Shown here: positions 1 through 6,616 of the stretch, piece by piece | How positions within the stretch are numbered: position 1 is the first letter of the stretch | Layout: every line of letters begins with the position of its first letter | Assembly: GCA_964350605.1 (NCBI GenBank) | Contig: CAYGKP010000032.1 | Location: 1-17,103, forward strand | Reading direction: 5' to 3' | DNA from: CAYGKP01 sp964350605 | GTDB taxonomy: Bacteria; Bacteroidota; Bacteroidia; Cytophagales; JAAEPT01 | DNA length: 17,103 nt | Translations under genes and position numbers: made by a program | The notes under the pieces: generated by a model | Database searches by the model: none | Told to the model about the DNA's origin: nothing | What the model saw: the letters and a program-made list of their open reading frames with translations, nothing else

Positions 1-765
1 TTTGAGTTCCGTGCCGTGGGTTCGACAGCCAACTGTGCCTTGCCGATGACAGTTCTCTGTCTGATTGTCGCCGAGCAACTCACGCTGTTTCACGAAGCGG
101 TTGAAGCCAAGAAAGGAGCGGGTGCCAAGAAGGATGACGCCATCTTGGAAGTGCTCCTTCAGTACGTACGCGAATCGAAAGCCATTCGCTTTGAAGGGGA
201 TGGTTACTCAGACGAGTGGGTGCAAGAAGCCGCCAACCGCGGTTTGCCCAACGTGCGCGACACCCCACGAGCACTCGATGCGTTGATTACAGAAAAGACC
301 ATTGCGGCTTTTGAGCGTCACAGTGTCTTGACTCGTGCCGAGGTTCATGCACGCCACGAAGTGTGGGTGGATCAATACATGCGCCATGTCCAGATCGAAT
401 CGCGGTTGATCGGTGACTTGGCCCTCAACCACATCATTCCTACCGCGATTGCCTACCAGAACAAGCTGGTCATCAATGCGAACGGGTTGAAAGGGCTTGG
501 CTTGGACCCCAAGGCCGTCATCACGACCATTAACGAGGTCTCGACTCACATCGAGTCGATCAAGGCCAACGTCATCGCGATGATCGAGGAGCGCAAGCGC
601 ATCAACCACATCGAAGATTCGCGTCAGAAGGCCATCGAATATTGCGACCACGTCAAAGAACGCTTTTTCGAGCCGATCCGCTACGCGGTTGACAAGCTGG
701 AGTTTCTGGTCGACGACAAGGATTGGCCGCTGCCCAAGTACCGTGAGATGTTGTTCCTGCGCTAG
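1..765 (+). CDS. glnN: Glutamine synthetase type III, C-terminal part (5' end outside window)
   Basis: This is the C-terminal part (about 254 residues) of a type III glutamine synthetase, which makes glutamine from glutamate, ammonia and ATP in the cytoplasm. The frame is already open at base 1 (F-E-F-R-A-V-G-S), so the Met at base 16 region is not the start. Recognisable GSIII segments are FRAVGSTANCALPMTVL at the beginning, GYSDEWVQEAANRGLPNV around residues 62-80, and RLIGDLALNHIIPTAIAYQN in the C-terminal helical region specific to GSIII. The catalytic core lies upstream of the window. The 700-residue-class GSIII is common in Bacteroidota and cyanobacteria. It ends in TAG only 5 bp from the stop of the convergent SRAP-like gene. 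The symbol glnN is the usual name for GSIII; many annotations use glnA. Confidence 0.93.
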   Translation, partial: FEFRAVGSTANCALPMTVLCLIVAEQLTLFHEAVEAKKGAGAKKDDAILEVLLQYVRESKAIRFEGDGYSDEWVQEAANRGLPNVRDTPRALDALITEKTIAAFERHSVLTRAEVHARHEVWVDQYMRHVQIESRLIGDLALNHIIPTAIAYQNKLVINANGLKGLGLDPKAVITTINEVSTHIESIKANVIAMIEERKRINHIEDSRQKAIEYCDHVKERFFEPIRYAVDKLEFLVDDKDWPLPKYREMLFLR

Positions 766-770
766 CGGGA

Positions 771-1460
771 CTAAAAGAGCGAGTAGGTCTCGCCGGGCGA
801 GGGCTGCTCGAAGTTCTTCACCGCGTCGGGGCGGTCAAACAGCGGGTTTTCGACCAGAGTTGTGACCCGGTGGCTGACCAGCCGTTCGTAGTCGAACCCG
901 TCGATGAGCTCAAGAGCCTCTTGCGGTGTTCGCTTGCCATGCAGCCAGTCATGCTCGCGGTCGGGGTGAAGGATCACCGGACATCGGTCGGTGAGTTGAG
1001 CCATGGCCCCCGTTGTGGGGCGGGAGAGGAGCACGCAAGTCGTGACGTTGGGCACCCCTTCGCCCTCTGGGTCGCTCCAGTATTCCCACAGTCCGGCCAG
1101 GGCCATCATGCGGTTGTGCTTCTCGGTGACCCGAAAGGGTAGCCCGTCTTTCCAGACCACAAAGCCATCTACAGGGATTAGACAGCGTTTACCGGGCACC
1201 AGATCAACGAAAGGTTGCTTGGCCACCAGGGTTTCGATCCGCGCTTCAATGTGCTTGCTGGCGGCCTTCGAATCCATCGTATCGAAAGGAATCAGGCCCC
1301 ACCGCATCTTGACGAGCCGCTGCGGATCGCTCATCGTGATGAGTGGTAACAAGCCACCCGGGCCCAAATTGTAGTAGGGCTTGTGGCTGGCTCGATCCTT
1401 CAGGGAGAACCGCGCGACCACGTCGGGTTTGGGTCGGGTGAGTGAGGTGCGCAGGTCCAT
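771..1460 (-). CDS. SRAP-family protein lacking the catalytic residues (HMCES/YedK pseudoenzyme)
   Basis: A 229-residue protein with the SRAP fold. Active SRAP proteins (E. coli YedK, human HMCES) crosslink through Cys2 to abasic sites in single-stranded DNA. Family landmarks seen: SLTRP at 6-10, YNLGP at 30-34, RWGLIP at 53-58, EARIET at 72-77, KRCLIPVDGF at 91-100, AGLWEYW at 122-128, DRCPVIL at 158-164. The canonical MCGRxSL start reads MDLRTSL, so Cys2 is Asp. The Asn of NAR(S/A)ET is Glu72, the Glu of GF(Y)EW is Val102, and the His of HDRMPVIL is Thr157. All four catalytic positions are therefore changed while the fold motifs are kept. The start is fixed: three codons upstream lies an in-frame TAA, and no other start fits. 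The frame is intact, so it is not a decayed gene. It diverges from hisG across 68 bp. A structural or DNA-binding role is inference only. Confidence 0.85.
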   Translation of the reverse strand: MDLRTSLTRPKPDVVARFSLKDRASHKPYYNLGPGGLLPLITMSDPQRLVKMRWGLIPFDTMDSKAASKHIEARIETLVAKQPFVDLVPGKRCLIPVDGFVVWKDGLPFRVTEKHNRMMALAGLWEYWSDPEGEGVPNVTTCVLLSRPTTGAMAQLTDRCPVILHPDREHDWLHGKRTPQEALELIDGFDYERLVSHRVTTLVENPLFDRPDAVKNFEQPSPGETYSLF

Positions 1461-1493
1461 GCAGGTAAATTACGCGCCACAGGCCAGAGTTCG

Positions 1494-1501
1494 TAACTTC
1501 G
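1494..1501 (+). promoter_or_regulatory. Possible -7 element for hisG
   Basis: The octamer TAACTTCG lies 27 nt before the hisG ATG and resembles the Bacteroidota -7 consensus TAnnTTTG with one change. No convincing TTG -33 element is visible at the usual spacing. It sits in the 68-bp space between the divergent SRAP-like gene and hisG, the only place for an operon promoter. A near-identical string (TACCTTCG) precedes hisB. Confidence 0.35.
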
Positions 1502-1528
1502 CCGCCCCACCGACTGAACTATCCCATC

Positions 1529-2386
1529 ATGGGCGACATCATCCGCCTGGCCATTCAGAAGAAAGGCCGCTTGAACGAAGACTCGCTGCGCCTGATCAAG
1601 GAATGCGGCATCCGCGTGACGCAAGGGGCCGCGCTGCGTGCGCCGTCCAGCAACTTTGACCTGGAACTGCTCTTCCTGCGCGACGACGACATCCCCGGCT
1701 ACGTCGCCGACGGGGTGGCCGATTTGGGCATTGTGGGCGAGAACGAGTATGCCGAGAAAGCCCAACCAGTCGAGGTGCTTCAGCAACTGGGCTTCTCGAA
1801 GTGTCGCCTCTGCTTGGCGGTACCGAAGGAAGTGGAATACAACGGGGTCAAGGACCTAGACGGAAAGGAGGTCGCCACCTCATACCCCCGAATTTTGGGC
1901 GACTACCTGACCCAAAAGGGCGTGAAGGCCAAAATCCACGAGATCAGTGGCTCGGTGGAAATTGCCCCGAGTATCGGTCTGGCTCATGCCATTTTCGACA
2001 TTGTTTCGACTGGTAGCACACTGATCCAGAATGGCCTCAAGGAGGTGGAAGAAGTCTTCCGCTCGCAGGCCATCCTAATCGCCAACCCTAACTTGAGCGA
2101 GGCCAAGCGAACAGTCGTCGAGGACTTGCTGTTTCGGATTCAGTCGGTGCTGAAAGCCCGCGCGGTCAAATACATTGCCCTGAACGTGCCCAACGCGTCG
2201 CTTGATTTGGTCATGAACATTCTCCCTGGGGTCAAAAGTCCCACGATCATGCCACTTTCCTTGGAAGGTTGGAGTTCGATTCACACCGTGGTGGAAGAAG
2301 ACCGCTTCTGGGAAGTTGTCGATCAATTGAAAGCAGCCGGGGCGGAAGGCATCTTGGTGCTCCCGATTGAAAAGATCATTTCGTGA
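1529..2386 (+). CDS. hisG: ATP phosphoribosyltransferase, long form
   Basis: Catalyses the first and committed step of histidine synthesis, joining ATP and PRPP to give phosphoribosyl-ATP. The 285-residue length matches the long form, which carries a C-terminal ACT-like domain for histidine feedback inhibition and needs no HisZ. Visible features: KKGRL at 11-15; the PRPP-binding loop DIVSTGSTL at 157-165 after EIAPSIGLAHAIF; and a C-terminal regulatory domain from about 212 (KYIALNVPN, ILPGVKSPTIMPL). The ATG is followed by the conserved IIRLAIQKKGRL, supporting this start; no Shine-Dalgarno is seen. It begins the his operon, and its TGA overlaps the hisD GTG start as GTGA, suggesting translational coupling. 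Confidence 0.97.
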   Translation: MGDIIRLAIQKKGRLNEDSLRLIKECGIRVTQGAALRAPSSNFDLELLFLRDDDIPGYVADGVADLGIVGENEYAEKAQPVEVLQQLGFSKCRLCLAVPKEVEYNGVKDLDGKEVATSYPRILGDYLTQKGVKAKIHEISGSVEIAPSIGLAHAIFDIVSTGSTLIQNGLKEVEEVFRSQAILIANPNLSEAKRTVVEDLLFRIQSVLKARAVKYIALNVPNASLDLVMNILPGVKSPTIMPLSLEGWSSIHTVVEEDRFWEVVDQLKAAGAEGILVLPIEKIIS

Positions 2387-3663
2387 AGCGTTACCTCTAC
2401 CCAGATCGAGCCGATTGGGATGCACTCTTAGCCCGTCCCGCTCTGGACGCAGGCCAATTGGAAGGCATCGTCCGCGAGGTGATGGACAACGTATGCAAGC
2501 TTGGTGACTCAGCCCTGAAGGACTATACGGCCCGCTTTGATAAGGTTGAAATCGACGATTTCCGCGTTACTGCGCAGGAGTTGGCGGAGGCCGAGGCGTT
2601 GATTGATCCGCCCTTGAAAGCCGCCATTCAAACCGCCCGTGAGAACATTGAGACGTTCCACCGCGCTCAAATCGAGCGCATGGCACCCGTGGAAACCCAG
2701 CCCGGCGTTGTCTGTTGGCGGGAGGCACGGGCCATCGAACGGGTGGGGCTCTACATTCCGGGTGGCACCGCGCCGCTCTTCTCAACACTACTCATGCTGG
2801 GTGTGCCTGCACAAGTGGCAGGCTGCGACCGAATTGTGCTCTGCACACCTGCCCAGAAGGACGGATCGGTTCACCCGGCGATTCGCTACACAGCCCACCT
2901 GTTGGGCTTGACTGAAGTCTACAAAGTGGGTGGGGCCCAGGCCATTGCGGCCATGACTTTTGGCACCGAAACGATCCCAAAGGTCGACAAGCTATTCGGC
3001 CCTGGGAACCAGTATGTAACCGAAGCGAAGGCACAAGCCACGCGTCACGGCCTCGCCATCGACATGCCTGCGGGTCCTTCGGAGGTGATGGTCGTTGCCG
3101 ACCAGATGGCCAACCCGGCGTTTGTGGCCGCTGACCTGCTCTCGCAAGCCGAGCACGGCGCGGACAGCCAAGTCATTTTGTTGACCCTTCACGAAGAATT
3201 AGCCAACGCCGTGGACGTGGAACTCAAAATCCAGTTGGCGCGATTGCCCCGTAAGGAGATGGCCACCGAGGCCTTGACCCACTCGAAGGCGATCATCGCT
3301 CGCGATGAAGTCGAGTTGATCGAACTGATGAACTGGTACGCCGCCGAACACCTGATCCTGCAAGTCCAGCACCCCGAAAAATGGGTGGATAAGGTCAAAC
3401 ACGCGGGTTCGGTCTTTTTGGGTGCGTATACACCAGAGTCTGCGGGCGATTATGCCTCGGGCACCAATCACACCCTGCCGACCGCTGGCTATGCCCGCGC
3501 CTATTCAGGGGTGAGTTGGGACAGCTTTGTGCGCAAGATCACCTTCCAGCAGATCAGCAAGGAAGGGCTGGACTTGCTCGGCCCGACCATTGAAGCAATG
3601 GCCGCCGCCGAGTTGCTCGAAGCCCACCGCCACGCCAGCGCGATTCGCCGGGGGCTCGACTAG
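2383..3663 (+). CDS. hisD: Histidinol dehydrogenase
   Basis: Zn- and NAD-dependent enzyme that oxidises L-histidinol to L-histidine in two steps, the last of the pathway. The 426 residues cover the whole family length. Motifs: YIPGGTAPLFSTLLMLG at 124-140, FGPGNQYVTEAKAQ at 205-218, DMPAGPSEVMVVAD at 227-240, SQAEHGADSQ at 254-263, AEHL at 321-324, GDYASGTNHTLPT at 355-367. The expected catalytic and metal residues are present: Gln255, His258, Glu322, His323, Asp356 and His415. The start is a GTG overlapping the hisG stop by 4 bp; the next residues KRYLYPDR fit the family N-terminus. In a standard operon hisC would follow, but here a convergent gene ends 10 bp downstream. Confidence 0.97.
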   Translation: MKRYLYPDRADWDALLARPALDAGQLEGIVREVMDNVCKLGDSALKDYTARFDKVEIDDFRVTAQELAEAEALIDPPLKAAIQTARENIETFHRAQIERMAPVETQPGVVCWREARAIERVGLYIPGGTAPLFSTLLMLGVPAQVAGCDRIVLCTPAQKDGSVHPAIRYTAHLLGLTEVYKVGGAQAIAAMTFGTETIPKVDKLFGPGNQYVTEAKAQATRHGLAIDMPAGPSEVMVVADQMANPAFVAADLLSQAEHGADSQVILLTLHEELANAVDVELKIQLARLPRKEMATEALTHSKAIIARDEVELIELMNWYAAEHLILQVQHPEKWVDKVKHAGSVFLGAYTPESAGDYASGTNHTLPTAGYARAYSGVSWDSFVRKITFQQISKEGLDLLGPTIEAMAAAELLEAHRHASAIRRGLD

Positions 3664-3673
3664 AGACGAACGG

Positions 3674-4591
3674 CTAAAACGGGTGCAGGTAGCGCGGCGT
3701 GTGATGATACGCCAAGCTGACTTGCAGTTTGTCGTTCACCGGGAGCATCCCCGCTTTTTGGATCAACTCCGATACACTCGGTTCCTCCTTTAGGAAAAGG
3801 AGCAGGGGGCGCAGCCGCTCGGCATCGGATTTGAGGTAGTAGAAGTACAAGGGGCGGCTGAAGCGATAGTGTTCGGCTTCAATGGCGTTGATGGTTGGGG
3901 GTACGTAGGTTTTGCCTTCGTCGAAGGATACTTGCACCACACGCAGGTCGTCCTCCAGATAGGCTAGCGAGGTGAACCCAATGGATCCTTCGTGGCTTTG
4001 CACTTCTTTTTTCAACGAGGGGTTGTTGGGCACAAAACGTGTCATCTCGCCATAGCCCTTGCCTTCCAGCAGCTCGTCCTTGACGAACTGGTGGGTGCCG
4101 GAGGAAAGCCCCCGGGCATAGACCAGGATGGGTAGGTTGGGCCCGCCAACATCGTTCCAATTGACAATCTCGCCACGGAAGATGCCTTTCAATTGCTGTG
4201 AAGTCAGGCGTTTAACGGGCAGGTCGCGATGCACGATGAACAAGACTGCATCGAACGCAAGTACGTTGTCAACCAGTTCGATCTTATTTTCTTCAAAGAA
4301 CAAGCGGTCGCCGTTCGGCATCGGAATCGAACTCATTGCGATCTGCGCATCGCCCGTCTTGAGCGCGTGGATGCCCGCCTGCGAGCCTTCGCCAGACAAC
4401 TCGACCTCGTACTCCGGGTTGGCCTTGGCGAACTCGTCGAGGATCAGCCGCATGAGCGGTTCCTCGGTATTGCTGCCAAAGATGTGGATGGGATCGCTTT
4501 TCCGTTCCGCACCGATGTTGGGCGAATTGGGGTTGTTGCAGCCGGCCAAAGCGACCGTTAGCAAAACACTGAGTAGTAGGACACTGCGCAT
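3674..4591 (-). CDS. PstS-like substrate-binding lipoprotein
   Basis: A 305-residue periplasmic-binding-protein-like domain of the phosphate-binding PstS superfamily. It has a lipoprotein signal peptide with lipobox LAGC (Cys18). Ligand-loop motifs of the family are visible: IFGSNTEEPLMRLI around 37-50, SGEGSQAGI at 66-74, IAMSSIPMP at 84-92, LKGIFRGEIVNWNDVGG at 134-150, ARGLSSGTHQFV at 159-170, and SIGFTSLAYLEDD at 203-215. It should be membrane-anchored and may bind phosphate or a similar anion. No pstC, pstA, pstB or phoU gene is nearby, so it is an orphan binding protein in this window; a sensory or scavenging role is possible. It follows the terB-like gene by 72 bp on the same strand and ends 10 bp from the hisD stop. 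Ligand identity is uncertain. Confidence 0.85.
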   Translation of the reverse strand: MRSVLLLSVLLTVALAGCNNPNSPNIGAERKSDPIHIFGSNTEEPLMRLILDEFAKANPEYEVELSGEGSQAGIHALKTGDAQIAMSSIPMPNGDRLFFEENKIELVDNVLAFDAVLFIVHRDLPVKRLTSQQLKGIFRGEIVNWNDVGGPNLPILVYARGLSSGTHQFVKDELLEGKGYGEMTRFVPNNPSLKKEVQSHEGSIGFTSLAYLEDDLRVVQVSFDEGKTYVPPTINAIEAEHYRFSRPLYFYYLKSDAERLRPLLLFLKEEPSVSELIQKAGMLPVNDKLQVSLAYHHTPRYLHPF

Positions 4592-4663
4592 GGACTTCTA
4601 AGTACGCACCACTGGCCCACGGGGGTGTCAACGAATCGTTGTGATTCGGTTAGGTTTTAGTAA

Positions 4664-5032
4664 TCAGAGGGTTGGGTCGGCCCGAAATCTGCTCAGCAGA
4701 TCGGCCTGGAAGCTGTCGATCAGTTCGCGTTCCTGAGCGTCAATGCCTGCGCTGGCTTCGGCGACCGCCTCAAGCATCGAGAAGAATTGGGGGTAGCGAT
4801 CGTACGGGCCAAACTCGGCGCAGGCATCCAGTGCCCGCTCGTAGGCCTCGGAAACGGGGCGTTTGCGTCCAGTCTCGTAGTTGAAGGACCACAGGACTTC
4901 CCGAGCGCCTTCGAACTCTTTCAAAAGCAGTTCCAGGCGTTCACGTTCCTCAGTCTGGACTTTTCCGTCGGCCATCGCGACTGCGTATAGCAATTCGCCG
5001 AAGGCCTCGTGCAGTTGGTCTTTGTCAATCAT
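4664..5032 (-). CDS. TerB-like small protein
   Basis: A 122-residue soluble, helical protein resembling the TerB/DjlA-type domain. The hallmark is an acidic patch after a hydrophobic helix: LLYAVAMADGKVQTEERERL at 14-33, echoed near the C-terminus by AEASAGIDAQERELID at 91-106. This internal symmetry of two Asp/Glu-rich metal-binding-like turns is typical of TerB folds. No signal peptide is seen, so it is probably cytoplasmic. TerB-like proteins are associated with membrane stress and tellurite-resistance-type modules, but no other ter genes are here. It lies between the MORN-repeat gene and the PstS-like gene on the same strand. A perfect inverted repeat reaches into its start codon. Function unknown beyond the fold. 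Confidence 0.72.
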   Translation of the reverse strand: MIDKDQLHEAFGELLYAVAMADGKVQTEERERLELLLKEFEGAREVLWSFNYETGRKRPVSEAYERALDACAEFGPYDRYPQFFSMLEAVAEASAGIDAQERELIDSFQADLLSRFRADPTL

Positions 5033-5054
5033 GCCTCACCGTGTTGGTGAGGCA
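5032..5054 (-). repeat. Perfect inverted repeat at the terB-like start
   Basis: TGCCTCACC and GGTGAGGCA form a perfect 9-bp inverted repeat around a 5-nt loop. On the minus strand the right arm ends at the A of the ATG (5032). It could be an operator, or an mRNA hairpin that controls access to the start codon. There is no T-tract after it in either direction, so it does not look like a terminator. Confidence 0.6.
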
Positions 5055-5061
5055 AAAGGTA
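5053..5061 (-). promoter_or_regulatory. Possible -7 element for the terB-like gene
   Basis: TACCTTTTG, a one-base-longer version of the Bacteroidota TAnnTTTG element, lies 20 nt before the start and overlaps the first bases of the 9-bp inverted repeat. TTTTAG lies 20 nt upstream and could serve as a poor -33 element. A protein bound to the repeat would block this promoter. Confidence 0.3.
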
Positions 5062-5081
5062 GGAAAATCAGAGGGGCTGGA

Positions 5082-5381
5082 CTAAAAGTTCTCTTCGAAG
5101 AGAATTTCACCGTCCTCGCCATAGAAAATCCAGTGGCCCGATTCCACCCCAGCACTGTAGTCGCCTTCGGTAGCCAGCTTGCCGTTCGCATGGTAAATCT
5201 TCCAGTGACCTTCCTTCTCGCCGTTCACGTAGCTGCCTTCCTCCATCGGCGTGCCATCCGAGTAATAACAGGTCCACATGCCTTGGCGTACGCCATTAAG
5301 TTCGTCGCCTTCACAGGCATCGCAAGGTTGCTGTGGGGACAGCACCCCCAAGGTCAGGGCAAAAAGTAGCGAGGTGAACAT
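5082..5381 (-). CDS. Secreted MORN-repeat (YwqK-type) protein
   Basis: A 99-residue protein with an N-terminal signal sequence (MFTSLLFALTLGVLS) followed by three consecutive MORN-2-type repeats of about 23 residues. Each has the pattern NGxxxGxWxxYxxxGxxxxxGxY: roughly 29-52 (GVRQGMWTCYY), 53-75 (GEKEGHWKIYHANG) and 76-97 (GVESGHWIFYGEDG). Such repeats are common in Bacteroidota exported proteins, and in annotation the family is often named YwqK antitoxin-like, although a toxin partner is rarely shown. Two cysteines (20 and 23) just after the signal could form a disulphide. It should act in the periplasm or at the outer surface. It is first in a possible three-gene unit with the terB-like gene (49 bp downstream) and the PstS-like gene. 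Precise role unknown. Confidence 0.78.
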   Translation of the reverse strand: MFTSLLFALTLGVLSPQQPCDACEGDELNGVRQGMWTCYYSDGTPMEEGSYVNGEKEGHWKIYHANGKLATEGDYSAGVESGHWIFYGEDGEILFEENF

Positions 5382-5455
5382 GGGTTTCGATCCGTTCGAT
5401 ACCTCTTATACGTATGCGCGTTGGCGGGGTTAGCGTGGCCGCCTACTTTTTTCAC

Positions 5456-5486
5456 AAAAAAAGCCCCTCGGTTGGGAGGGGCTTTT
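5456..5486 (-). terminator. Rho-independent terminator of ilvC
   Basis: An 11-bp stem (AAAAGCCCCTC paired with GAGGGGCTTTT) with a 6-nt loop. On the minus strand it is followed by a run of seven T, 20 bp after the ilvC stop. GC-rich stem plus T-tract is the classic form. It separates the ilvC transcript from the downstream MORN-repeat gene, so those are distinct units. On the plus strand only four T follow, and no plus-strand gene needs it. Confidence 0.9.
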
Positions 5487-5505
5487 CATCAAGGGGTAAG
5501 AGCGA

Positions 5506-6552
5506 TTACGCGTTCTCGGGGCGCAGCTTGCGAACCTCGCGGCCAGCTTGCCACATCTCCGAATCGTAGATGGCTTTCAACTCGACTTCCAGCTTCTCGC
5601 GGTAGTCCGCTTGGCTGTTCGAGTCGATCGAACGCTGGGCTTCTTCGCCGGCTGCGACTTGGTCGTACAGCTTCTGGAACACGGGCTTGGTCGCCTTGTA
5701 GAATTCGTCCTTCCAATCGAGAGCACCGCGCTGGGCAGTGGTCGAGCAGTTGGCGTACATCCAGTCCATGCCGTTCTCGGCGATGAGCGGGTAGAGCGAT
5801 TGGGTGGCTTCCTCAACGGTTTCGTTGAAGGCTTCCGAAGGCGAGTGGCCTTGCGCACGCAGCACTTCGTACTGGGCTTGGAAGATGCCTTGGATCGCGC
5901 CCATCAGGGTGCCACGCTCGCCAGTCAAATCCGAGTAGACTTCCTTCTTGAAAGTAGTCTCGAATAGGTAGCCCGAGCCGACAGCGATGCCGAGGGCGAT
6001 GGTCTTCTCACGCGCTTTTCCGGTCACATCCTGGTGGATGGCGAACGAGCTGTTGAGGCCTTTGCCCGAAACGAACAAACGGCGCAGCGAAGTGCCCGAA
6101 CCTTTCGGAGCAACGAGGATCACGTCGACGTCCGCAGGAGGGACGATGTTGGTGCGCTCCTTATAGGTAACACCGAAGCCGTGCGAGAAGTACAACGTCT
6201 TCCCAGCTTTCAGGTGGCTCTTCACAGTCGGCCACATGGCGATTTGCGCCGCGTCCGAAAGGAGGTACATGATGATGGTGCCTTTCTCGAGGGCTTCTTC
6301 GATTTCGAAGAGCGTCTCGCCAGGAACGAAACCGTCAGCTACGGCTTTGTCCCACGACTTGGAAGGTTTGCGCTGACCGACGATGACTTTGATGCCATTG
6401 TCTTTCAGGTTGAGCGCTTGGCCGGGGCCTTGTACGCCGTAGCCGATGACGGCAACGGTTTCGCCGCTCAGGACGGATTGTGCTTTGGAGAGGGGAAATT
6501 CCTCGCGGGTGACGACGTCCTCGACGGTGCCGCCAAAATTGATCTTAGCCAT
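5506..6552 (-). CDS. ilvC: Ketol-acid reductoisomerase
   Basis: Catalyses isomerisation and NAD(P)H-dependent reduction of acetolactate and acetohydroxybutyrate, the second common step of valine, leucine and isoleucine synthesis. It has 348 residues from the ATG chosen here, which starts the conserved MAKINFGGTVEDVV. A longer reading frame upstream is non-conserved and overlaps the AraC gene, so it was dropped. Features: Rossmann motif GYGVQGPG at 37-44; the cofactor-selecting loop GQRKPSKSWDKA at 59-70; catalytic His124 in YFSHGFG; metal ligands Asp208 and Glu212 in YSDLTGERG; Glu244 and Glu248 in FNETVEE; and C-terminal NCSTTAQRGALDW at 268-280. Arg/Ser residues in the cofactor loop suggest NADPH, but this is not decisive. 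It lies 64 bp after the AraC-type gene and ends at a strong terminator. Confidence 0.97.
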   Translation of the reverse strand: MAKINFGGTVEDVVTREEFPLSKAQSVLSGETVAVIGYGVQGPGQALNLKDNGIKVIVGQRKPSKSWDKAVADGFVPGETLFEIEEALEKGTIIMYLLSDAAQIAMWPTVKSHLKAGKTLYFSHGFGVTYKERTNIVPPADVDVILVAPKGSGTSLRRLFVSGKGLNSSFAIHQDVTGKAREKTIALGIAVGSGYLFETTFKKEVYSDLTGERGTLMGAIQGIFQAQYEVLRAQGHSPSEAFNETVEEATQSLYPLIAENGMDWMYANCSTTAQRGALDWKDEFYKATKPVFQKLYDQVAAGEEAQRSIDSNSQADYREKLEVELKAIYDSEMWQAGREVRKLRPENA

Positions 6553-6583
6553 AGTGTTGGAAGGGTTGGGTGGTTTCCAGGAA

Positions 6584-6591
6584 CAAAGGTG
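6584..6591 (-). promoter_or_regulatory. Possible -7 element for ilvC
   Basis: CACCTTTG lies 31 nt before the ilvC ATG, one base off TAnnTTTG. TTGG sits about 16 nt further upstream, near but short of the usual spacing. It would allow ilvC to be transcribed independently of the AraC gene. Weak evidence. Confidence 0.3.
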
Positions 6592-6616
6592 GGCAAACCA
6601 TCCGGACCAAGGAAGG

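Noticed and set aside
208..651. Minus-strand 147-codon frame inside glutamine synthetase
   Set aside because: It lies wholly inside the conserved GSIII coding frame and its translation shows no family features.
1461..1528. His leader peptide or attenuator before hisG
   Set aside because: The 68-bp spacer has no run of histidine codons and no terminator hairpin.
4128..4601. Plus-strand 157-codon frame opposite the PstS-like gene
   Set aside because: The minus-strand frame has a lipobox and clear PBP motifs; this frame is low-complexity Ser/Arg-type antisense translation.
5404..5420. Palindromic ATACGTAT upstream of the MORN-repeat gene
   Set aside because: Eight bases of perfect palindrome is within chance expectation, and no promoter element is aligned with it.
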